64,000 bases of DNA from Tubiluchus corallicola (taxonomy: Eukaryota > Priapulida > Priapulimorpha > Priapulimorphida > Tubiluchidae): positions 248,001-312,000 of the forward strand of contig JAQGDQ010000039.1 of NCBI GenBank assembly GCA_030141605.1, read 5' to 3'. The position numbers and the translations under genes were made by a program. Shown in pieces: positions 26,048-38,000 of the stretch (position 1 is its first letter; each line of letters starts with the position of its first letter). The notes under the pieces were generated by a model. The model worked only from the letters and a program-made list of their open reading frames with translations, searched no databases and was not told where the DNA came from.

Positions 26048-29000
26048 TTATCTATCTATCTTTCTCTTGATTTACCTCTTTTTCTCTTTTTTCTCCCTCT
26101 CTGGACAAAAATTTGAGAAAGCAATGATTACTGTTGCACATGCTGTAGCTTTAAAATTTACTTTTGTTATATTTTTCCGTGAGCATGCAGTACTATAGTT
26201 GCCTGGAACAGCTTTGTCATAACGTCGTTTTAGAGATTGCAATTAACAGGCCAGTCAAAACCTGCATTCCTCTGAAAAAATAAATAAGCGTAAAATAAAA
26301 TGAATAAATTTCAAATAATCAAAATTTAATAAATTTTACAAAAAATCGCCACTTTATGGCAGATTGCGTGAAGTAACAACCTGATAATACATTGTGTTTA
26401 ACAATGTGACCAGTGAGAACTAGTAGTATTTATATATATATACTTAAATACTTAATAACTATATATAATATATAATATATGATTAGGTCATAATTTGTTA
26501 CAAATGATTAACAAGGAAAACGTTATTTTTTATCTTAATTCACGTTACAATAGCTACTAAAATCTATGATTATCTTTGATATATTCTAGACCAGAAATAT
26601 AAATTTTTTACGGAAAAATTCTTACAGTCTAAAGGTGCGTCTTTTTAATAGTGATAACAGTTTAATAAATTAAAGTTTTAACAGTGATTGTATCCTTTTA
26701 TCGAAAATTTATCACTTTTGTATAAATCAGCTGTATACGGAAGACATCTGTTAATTTTAAGTATTTAATCTCGTACGTAAATAATTTATCTGTAAATAAT
26801 TTTATTGTGGTAGAATTTTATGTGTGTGTAACGTGGTTGCTATTGTACATATGTAGTACTTTTTATTGTATGTGTGTGCCGATATTATAGGTTTTTGCCT
26901 GAAATACAGTGCATCTTATATTTTTATCTTTTATAGGAATTCTGTGATGAAATAAGTAACACACCTTAAAGTGGATGATTTGTTTTGAGCCTACTTACTT
27001 CCGTCGCAGCTGACTTCACTGCTGCATATAACGTCTCCATCAGCACAAGTGCATGTAAACGATTGGCCATCTGAATCACAATCAGCAGGAGGGCCAGTGC
27101 TTGGACAGTTGGCACAAAGATCAGCTGAAAAGTAAAAACATTATATTAACGACCAGAGTAGCATGTTGGTCTCTAAAATACACCAAGGTGAATGCATTTC
27201 TATTTAATTTATTTATCTAAATTATCACTCTGAACTGCAAAAATAAAAAACTTCAAAGAACAGCTATTTTCCATTAACCGAGCAATACGTTCTCTTTTTC
27301 TTACATCTTTATTCTTACATCTCTAGTGTAATCTTTATTATACACACTATCGGCGACTTTAGAACATCTGTATCTGTTTGTACTATTCGATTTCAAGCAT
27401 ATAACTGAATACTTTGTCATGAATTATCGATTGGAGATTTGATTTTCATCACTATGTTTAGAAATGTAAAATATCGCAATTATATCAATATTATTTCTTC
27501 ATTCTCAGACATATGCTTCTTTCAGCCTGAGAAGGACGTATGAGAAATTAGCTCCTATAGTTGACAAAGATTTAGATTGGCAAAGAACCTGTTTTTCAGT
27601 CAGGGCTTCAACACGGAGCCTCTGCTTAAGCTGCAAGTGCTTTAACCAAATGCTTCTTTCCAGATTGACTTCTCAGATGAAAAGAACGTATAATAAATAA
27701 CGTAATCAGCATGAATTAGCTAATTTTGCACTTCGCTTCCATATCTTATCAGTCGCTGTTTTTTCTTATAAGGCGGTCTACTATTGAGTTATAGCAATTA
27801 GGTACCGAACAAATGAATCATTCTAATTCAGAAATGTCAACAACTTTGACTAGTGCCAAGTAGAACAAGTACCCTTCTGGCTGTTACCCTCTTAGCCCTC
27901 TGTGTGGAAATCGAAATTTGGGCTCCATTTTGGACGCACTTGTTATGCATTGTAGATGTCAGTTTCGAAAGACGCATTCAATTTTACAAAAAATGGCGAC
28001 AAAGTTATCCCCAAAAGCACCACCTAAAAGACGAAATTCAAGAAAAATCTCCTTTACTAGATCTGTTGTTCTTCTGTGTACCAGATTTGATCAAGATCTG
28101 ATCGCTCAAATTACGTATCCTTAGCGCTTTTAAATTCTCGGGGTTACCTCCAACGACGAGGAGCAACAACAACAGCAGCGACAACAACACCAACGCGAGT
28201 AAGTACTTCACACCTGATCTACGTATATAATCTCAAAATTTTATGCTTTTTATATAGAAAATATTTCTTTTACAATTTTTTTTCCATTTATATTCCGTGA
28301 CAAACTTATTACCTGTCGTCTTAAGCCTAAAACCCAAATTTAACCCTGTGAATTATGATAACATTGGCTTTACCTGGTGTTTCACATAGGCGGCCTGTAA
28401 ACCCGGGAGGACAGTCACATAAAAAGAGGAATATTTTCCTCCGTCTGCAGGTTCCACCATTCTCGCAAAGGCTTGTTGGATTACAAGGTGCTCCCCCTGC
28501 AACACAAAAACAGAACTAAGTCGTCCCTACAAGCTACAGCAGACAAAAGTATTGTGTAGCTCTTTTGCCTCCGCAGCATCAATTTTTGTCAGCATTTGGT
28601 TGCATTTTGATAGCATAAGATTACTTATTAAAAAATTAGTAGAAACATGATAAAAATTTGAAAAAAATGATAAAAAAATTAGTGAAAAAATTACTGTATT
28701 TCAATTTCCACTTTTTCTTTCAAACGCCATCTCTCCCATGCTTAAGCATGTAATTACACGAAGTTATCATAACTTTGAAATAGATAAGACTTGCTGTAGT
28801 AGGCTGTGGGTCTAGTGTTGTAGACGTTGATTTTGTAATGCAAATGTCCATGTTTCAAATCCAGGTTCAGTCAAAACTTTTTCACGTTTGCTTTTAAAAT
28901 TTCAGAATTTGTGGGTTCATTTATTATGTATTTCAGATTTATTAGTGCTATTTATTTAATCAATAACCAATAACCAATAAATTGAATAACAAATAATTAC

Positions 29001-32000
29001 ATTCATTCTTTTGGCCGCCTCACTGAGTTAAATTGCAGAGTTGAATTCTGATGACTATTAATAATCGATCTATTTCTCCTTAAAATTAATGCATCCAGGA
29101 GGTTTACATTAATAAAATCGACCTTACCATCGTCGTCGTCGTCGTCGTCGTCATCGTCACTGGAAAGACAGTTTTTTAGGCATACAAATTTCCCACTAGT
29201 AAACAACTCGAGCCAGTTTGCACAATTATCGCAAGTACTTATAAGACTGCAAAATGCTCCATTATTTCGCGATGCTTCTTCTGCAACAAACAAAAGGGTA
29301 AAAGTCAGTAAATTATCTCTAAAAGAAAAAACTGCAGATAAATGTGGAAAATTGGGGAGACAAATTGACAGGAAGCCTGAGCTGGGACTAAGCAGCGCTT
29401 AGATGGTCGTCCACATTATGTAGCTGTAAATGGGCCCGCTCTAATGCGAGATTTTATGTTTTACAGAATGGTCGGGAAAAAACATCCTCCCAAATTTCTA
29501 GACCTTCATCGTTGTAGAAGCAGTTTTAAAAGAGAGCTGCGTGCCTGTATCATCGTACAGCCTGGTTTCTCCTCTGCAACAAAGAACTAGGAATTTCTCT
29601 CCAAGATTCCCACCAAGCGCCGCTAGGACGGTTTTCTACAAGGTGTTCCTCTAGGAACGGCGGGTAAAAACGTCCAAAACGTTGCAGGAACACCAAGTAG
29701 GAAAAACATTGTAGCGGCGTTTGGTGGGGTCTTGGAGGGCAATTTATAGGTCTTGAAACGAGGAAAAATGGGCTGTACAAGCGGATGTGGATCGCTTTTA
29801 CAAACGCCTCTACCAGGATGAAGGTTAACAAGTTAAACCGGAAACGGCTTTTTCTGGACAGCCCTGTATATAAACATAACTGAGAGATCCATAGTCAGTA
29901 GGATCCTGCCCCAAAGTACGTTTGGCCTTTGGTCAATGCTCGCCAATTAAAAACAGTTTAATCTATTTAGTAGCTCTATGTTTTGTAGCATTTTACTTGA
30001 AAACGTTTTCACAGAGTCATATCTAAGCAACTGCAATTGTCTTAAATGTGTAACCTGTGCCAGATTAAGGCATGGGCTTTATGGGCTGCAGCCCAGGGCC
30101 CTCTAGAGATTAAGCGAAATTAATTATGCTGAATTACCGCTTTAAAAGGGGCTCAATTAATTAATATACTGTATAATCGTGGGCTGGCATTATGCCGATT
30201 TAATGTTTGCATTATGCTGTAGAAGCTGAATAAAGTGATTTGAAGAATCCAACATTCACGGTTTTGTTAATTGTCACTCGGGGGCCGGGGTCTCCCAGCA
30301 TCTGTAGCCCAGGGGTCTACAAAATCAAAATCCAGCCCTGTGTATTACTTTGCACTTTGGATTACATATTACTTTTGCCGAAAACCAAAACTAGTTTGTA
30401 TACCTAGATACGTAATTATGCATATGCCAACTATTTTTAAATAAATGGACTTAATGAAGAATAGCTATAGTCTGAGATGAATACATTTAATGGCGACAGA
30501 AAATAAAAATCTGTAAAATGTTGTTTTGCACAATTATTATCTGGAGCAATTGTTTATTTCAGCACAAACAAACAAAAATGGTTATTATTCTATCTTCTCC
30601 GTGGTGGAGAACAAAATAAGAGTAGAATTTAATTAAAATTATTTTGCGTAGTGTTGTTTCTAAATAGAATAATTAAACACAAAATAGATATTTTTTAAAC
30701 ATATTACTAGTTCGTTAACTGCACTAAAAACAAAATTAATTTGTTTAAATTTAGTTAAAACGTACCTGTTAGCAAAATAGTGAATACCAGAATCAACACA
30801 AAATGTTTCATAATTTTCAATTTCAAGCTAGAAAATAGAGGCGCTGTGCAAAAATGTACTAATGTCACTATAATGACTGTCAACCTGGAGACTGCCAAAA
30901 GTTGGTGAGCTACTGTTATAAGAACCACCCTAATAAACGCGCAGACCAAGGTTGAATTATTTTGCCTAGTTGAAAAACTCATTACTCATGTCTTGTTAAA
31001 CGGAAAGCTGAAAAATGTGCTTTTTGTTTTATAAAGTACAGTATATTATACAGTATTACGCAGACACACCAGAACAGGACATAATCCGCAAGGCGCAAGC
31101 CTTGAGAAGAAAAAGCCGCCTTATGAAAATGAATATATGCTAACCAGTGATTCCTGTCACACAGATAATCCATTTGCCCTCGTCCACCAATCACGGTTTG
31201 CCTAGCGTTATGTGGCGTTTACGTAGCATCCGAATGCGCGTGAATGTTAGGAGGTGCGGAACAGATAAAATCGGTTTATATTGTTTTCAACGCATCCGTT
31301 TGTGCAACCTGCGTTATTCTTTTTCTGCAGCTTATCCCATTGATTTTTCCGCAGGTGGAAACGCATACGCATCGGGGTGCTACGTAAACGCCACTTTAGC
31401 CATCAACCATAATCTGTAATAGGCTCACTGGTTGAGAGCTGAGAAGACGCCTTATTATGAAATGAATTTTGCCATTAATTTCATTTGCCATAAGGCACTT
31501 TGGGTCATCGCTAACGCGGTAATTAGCATGTTTGTGTTTACAGTTCACAATTCATTTATGTCATGAGAATTTATAACAGAATGGTCTCACAAACGCTCAC
31601 TAACACTGTAATTTGATATGTGCATTGCTAAAACGGAAAATGGCAAAATGCCTTCTTATCTACACAGAGTAAGGAGCATACTGGGGATTGTGATACGCCT
31701 TTTGAAAGATGCAAGACACCTTGTGGCTTACGGATTATGGATTATGGCTTTCTCCTTATGTCTTACTCTGTGTGACACAGACCTTGCAGTCGTACAGAAA
31801 ATTTCGTTTACATACATGAGTGCTGCAGTGTGCGGATAAGCAAATGTAATTAAACGTATCCGGCATTTATATGTACAGTACATGTGGTTTGAGAAATTAG
31901 TGGAAAGCAAAAAATGTTACGTTTGCTTTATATTTTTATCTTTAGAAGTACTCTAGAAGTAATCATGCTAATGACATTTAGAAGACAGTCATATCTTTGC

Positions 32001-35000
32001 AAAAAATAATAAAATGCATTTTATAAAAGAAAATAGCAGCAAGCACATAGCACTTATGCTAGTAATAATTATAATACAATATAAACTAATCCGCAATACA
32101 TTTACAAACACAGTTATAAAACAAATACATGGGCAGAAAAATTTTTATCATTAAACGAGAAAAAAACTTAAAAACCTAAAAAACCTTAAAAGAAACTTAA
32201 AACGGAGAGACACTACATACAGATAAGAGAAAATAGCTTACATAAAACGATTAAACGAGTAGCTTAAAAATTGCAGCTTGTTAGTCTTCTGTTGAAAATG
32301 GCAATGTTTGGTGCATTAACCACGTCATAATTAAGATCATTCCAGATAGGGACAACTCTATTTGCGAACGAATATTTTTATACCCCTAATCTAGAATAAT
32401 GTTTGAACAATTTGTAATTGTGACCACGTAAATTTTGGGTAGGAGCATGACAAAAGAAATCATCAAATGACAGGTCTACTAATTTATAAACAATCTTAAG
32501 ATCAAAAATTATTCGTCTGAGTTCGAGTGGTTGTAAATCTAAAATATGCAACCAGTCCAAGCAGCTAAAACACCAAGTTGACAATGGGCAAATAAACTGC
32601 ATGTAAAATATTGGTGAACCCTTTCTATAGCATGTGATGCGGAGACCACACTGGCGTACAATATTCAAGTAGAGACCTAACATAGGCTCTGTAAGCAGCC
32701 ATGAGGGCATTTTTTCTTCGTGGAGAAACAGTGAAAAAGCACGTTTACCACAGGAAAGGCTTTGGCAACTTGGTCTTTAACATATTTAGGAAAATTTAAG
32801 TTTGAACAGACAGTCGTTATAATCATTGCTAGCAGACAAAGTAACTCCATTTAAGATATATTGTAAGTGAGGATTACCGTGCCCCAAGTGGAGCATGGCG
32901 CACTTATGAGCAGCTATAGAAAGCTCCCAATGTACAGACCAAAGAGACAAGGTATTAATAGTATTTGCTAGTAAATGGTTGTCGTTAACAGAGGCATACA
33001 ATTTCAGCATATCGTCAGTGTATAGGCTACAATTAATAGCAGCTAATTCTTGTGGTAAATCGTTAATGAATAAAATAAACAAAATTGGTCTAAGTACACT
33101 GCTTGAGGTGTTCCACAAATTACCGGGCAAGAGAAAATTCTTGACCAACGAGAACTCTTTGGGTACGATTACTTAAAAATGCCCGGATTCATGCAAAAAG
33201 ATGACCAGAAATACCATAAGACTGCAATTTGGTAATCAACATACAATCAACTACAATTTGGTAAGACCGCCTTTGGGTAATCAACATACAGCACATCTAA
33301 TTGCAAACCTTTGTCAATACTTTTACACCAATCATTAACACATTCAAGTAACTGTGTACATGTGGTCCTGTTTTTCATAACACGATGTTGAGATTTAGAG
33401 ATTAAATTATGTAATAGCAGATAATCTAAAAGATCGTTTTTAATAAAAATTTCCATCGCCTTGCAAGCTACGCACCTTAGTGAAATGGGACGATAATTAA
33501 GGGGGTCTGCAGGGTCAGTCTACGACAATATCTCCGTCAAATTTTAAAGGGGCGACTCCTGATTTATAGTTGCGCTTACGATTAATGTATTTGAAAAGAG
33601 AGGCACTGTTATTTGAGTTGAAAATTCTGTGTTCTCTCGCGCAGTTCGAACGAAAAAAAAGCTGCCGAAACCTGCTTGGCTGCACGATTGTACTCTAATT
33701 TACCAGTAATAGATGGTGTCTTCGCTACAACAGTTTCTTTTTACGTTGCAGTTTACGTACATAGCTGGGGTGTATCTTTTTAAACGATACTGTTCTAGAC
33801 GGCACGTACAATGCAGTTACTATTCCTACTAGGCGCATAAACTAATTGGCTGAAACCGTTTTCTACAATAAAATTCGACAAAAGTAGTATACTGTAAAGT
33901 ATCAGGGTGGCTGTAGTCAACCCAGTTAAAAAGCGGCAAATTAAAGTGCAAATTAATATACAAAGGTAGGCAACATTGCATAATTCAGTAATACAATAAA
34001 ACAGATTATCTAAATCTTCACAATTGGGTGGGTTATACACACAAATTATTTTGCTTGGTGCACTGTCAATCAAATCAATTGCAATACGTTCACCTTCAAC
34101 AGTTTGTGGTTTACTAACTGGAATGGATTTTAATGTTTTATTTACAAATATGGCAACGCCGCCACCTCGTTGTACGACTCTCTCTTGACGGTGCAAAATG
34201 AAATTCCCATTTGCGCTGTCCAGGAAAACCATGGCTACAAAGTTTTCAAATGGAATGAATTTGCAAACATCAGCTTCCAAACAAAGTTACAGATTATATG
34301 CATTATAACAATGGAGATATACAAGAGCAATTAAACAAAGTAAATGACATTTATCTAGAGGCAGCTGAACAAACTCTCATTCCTAAGATGAACGTACCCA
34401 ACCAAAGCCCATTAAAATTTAAAAGAAAATCTAGCCAGCTCAAACCACCACGCCACGAAATAAATTATTTAAATGGGCAATTTAAAAATATCCACAGGAT
34501 AACTTTTTAAGGCACCAGCTAAAAAAACTCAGTAAAAAAGCTAAGGAAGAAGAAAAAAGACTTCACGTATTTATAAGTTTGGATTGCAGTCACATCAGTT
34601 CAAGAAACTTAAGTCGGCAATAACATCTCCGATCTCTACAGAAGAAGAAATCGGCATTACGGCAGCAAACTTTGATCATAGTTCTTTTATAACTCATTCA
34701 TTATTAATTCTTTATAAACTTTTATTTAAATAGCTGAAACAAATGCTACTCAGGTCATTTTTTTCCTTTTATTTCATTGCTGAAAACTACAACATTTAAC
34801 TGTGATATTGTATCTGTATACTTATACTTAATTAGTTAGCTAGTTTATCTATGTTAATACAAATTATACCAAAAATGTTAAATATTATTATTACGAACAC
34901 TGAAAATAACGTTTTGCACAAAGCTTTTATGAATTAACTTTATATGTACGCATTATTTGACATGTATGTTCTATATTGTGTTTTGCCTACGTGCATTATA

Positions 35001-38000
35001 ATTATGTATTTGAGCAATAAATTGAATTGAATTGATCATGCAGACGGGACGCTGCTGTCTAACCCTGACCCTGTAACACAAACTATGTCCGGTTTTTCCA
35101 GTGCCAAAAAGTCATTAAGTTCTGCTATTTTGTTCTTTTACGATCTTGCATTAATTAAGCAGCAGGGTAATAGTTTTTCTCTGGGTACTAGTTACCCTGA
35201 TGATGAGGCTGATTGTTTCGAGGTTGAGATTTAGACTGCACTGAATAACTTGCATCCTGTTTACCAACATTGTTAGAGTGCTTACCAGAGTGCTTTGTTA
35301 CCACTCAATGACAGCCGGTTTTTGCCCAGTGTGTGAACAATTGCCTTAATATCTGCCTGTAGAGAACGCTCATGTTTAGGGCGATCAGGCTGTGTAAAAA
35401 CTTCATTGAAAGCAACCGAGCCTTTTAATTTCGTTTTACATATTAGTATGTCCTATCTATCCTTTGGCGATCTTGTTCGAGCAACGACAACACCAACTTA
35501 CCCTGTCTTAGATTTTTTTCTTTCAGCTGTCTCAGTCTCAATGTCTGAGAGGGCTTACAGCGATGTATGTACATTATATATCATTGTTAGTTCAAAAAGC
35601 TTTACGCTTCAAGGATAAACATGTCAACAGTAAAATGGTTTGTTCAATGCCGTCTCTTGTAAGGTGTACATTGAAAAATTACATGTTTATATGTTGTTTC
35701 ATATCAATGAACAGCGAAAACTAAACAGTAAATTAGAGTCCAACCCAGAAACACTTCTAAAAGGCTGATTATGTTATGAAACCCTGCTAAACAAATTAAA
35801 AATGCCTTATTCGCACATAAGACACATATAGGAACATTAACATTAGAAACATTTAAAATTCTAAACAAAGAAGGGCCTAGCTACTTACCTGACCTTGTAG
35901 CAATTAAGAATCTAGATACTCTTTCCAATATGATAAAACTGCAAATGTACCGCGGGTAATATCTACTAAATTCGGTTTAAACTCTCTGATGTTTCGCTGC
36001 AGTTTTGTGGAGTAAATTGCCAAACATATATGAAATGCATCTAGTTATAGTTTCAAAAGACGATAAACATGTGAAAAGATGACGAATGTAAATGTATCGC
36101 ATGTCGTACAAATTGATAATTTTATGTTTCTTATTACACTGAAATTATAAACTATAAGCTGTTTGAAATGATCTTAACTCAATTGATCGTGAGTTTGATC
36201 TCCACTCAATTAAGTATAGTTAATTCTAGCATTTAAGTTAGTATTTTATATAATTATTACTTTAATGTCTACTAGAATTGAAAGTATTTTATTTTAGATG
36301 CAAAATTGTAAAGTCTTTTTACCACTTACCAGGTAAGTACTATTTTATATCAGTAGATTAGCTTTGTGATATGATTCATCCGATCTTAGGAGCAAGTGTT
36401 TTTTATGTTTATGTAAAACCAGACTTTAACTAAAGTTTGATTTGATTTGGCTCGACTTGAAAAAACCTTAAAATTAATAGTGACAGCAGAAACGCGTCAC
36501 GAGACTCGCAAAACGAAGTATAATCCTATTGAAAGAAAACTTCGTTCTAAACTCAGGTGCGCCAAAGGCATCTGTGACAAAGTCTGTTTGAGTGTCGATG
36601 TAACGCCAAGAATCACTAACGTTTAAAGAAAATTAAAAAGAATTTCGAAAATGTAGCAAAAACATTCCATACAAAGATATATTACTTAGAATTACGATTA
36701 CTTGTTTGAAAGGCATATGTAACTTGAAAATAAAGTTTTCAATTATTTAAAATCTGTGCTCCAACTACTAAAACGCCACTGGCTCACTACAGTGTGCACA
36801 AAAACGTCACTGAATCGCTATAAATATTTTAATCTTACTGAAAGTATAAAGTAATTTATGCATTTGCTTAATTAGCGAAAGTGTTCACTACAAATGTTCT
36901 GAACCCTTTTCGAATTTTACGCAATTTTATCTAAACTTTTATAGTTAAAACAACACAACTTTATTAAAACTTTGACTTTACATAAAGGACAAAGACACTT
37001 ATTTACAGTCGCTGGGACAACAGACAACATTAGCCATTTGCTACTATACGCGACTCTTAACAAATACAACAACACTGAGACGTCACAAATAAGACACAAA
37101 TAATAACACAGATAACAACTGTTTGCACCAATACAGGTGGTCGTGAGATTCGAACTCGGGCTGCAAGCAGAGAAGCGCCCACAGTCCGTTACCTTAGCAA
37201 CTCGGCCACCCGTACTGACAAAATAATCTTAGTTACATAGTTACAAATCATGCCAAACGTTTCGACAGACTATTGCTGTCATCATCAGTGGTAAAATTTC
37301 CTAACATACGACCAATTTATGCAGGCAGAGCCTATTATGCACTTCATATAATTAAGTCTTTAACAGAAGCCAAATAGGTAATGAATAACCCGACCAGAAA
37401 AGAAATTGATGCGGTAGCTTACGCGCTGCCTATATAAACTGGTTGTAGGTTTGTAAAATTTACCACTGATGATGACAGCAATAATCTGTTGAAACGTTTC
37501 GCAAAATTTTTTAACTATGTAAAGTAAAAGTTCTAATAAAGTTGTGTTGTTTTAATTATAAATGTTATTAAGTGCCTGTAATAAAAAAATCTAAACCTGC
37601 TTAAAGCCGTTAAAATGCCTGTCTCTAATGGCCAGAGCGGATGTTTAACGTAACAAGTTTTATGTAATCTTTGTGTGCTCTAACCAGCATGGATACAAAA
37701 TTTAAAGACTTTTTTCAGCTTTCCATTTTCTGTTTCCTTGTCCTTCAAATACCAAAGACTCATTCGTATTAATTTGTTTTATACGTCTGAAAACGCTATA
37801 ATTAATTTATCTCGTTCTTTTTTTCGGAGTCATAGCGTGTACCTTAACTAGGTACTAATAATTGTTCTCAACTATTAATAACGACGTAATGGGTCATCTA
37901 AATTACAGGTCCATATTGGCAAAGCGTTTTTATTTTGCTACAACGAACTTTAAACTGATTTAAGTAATGATTTAAGTTTCTACTTACAATAAAATGAAAA

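Noticed and set aside
37128-37215. Functional tRNA gene
   Set aside because: The A box, B box and acceptor pairing are present, but the anticodon arm is poor, a tail follows and it is inserted in a MITE, so it is scored as a SINE.
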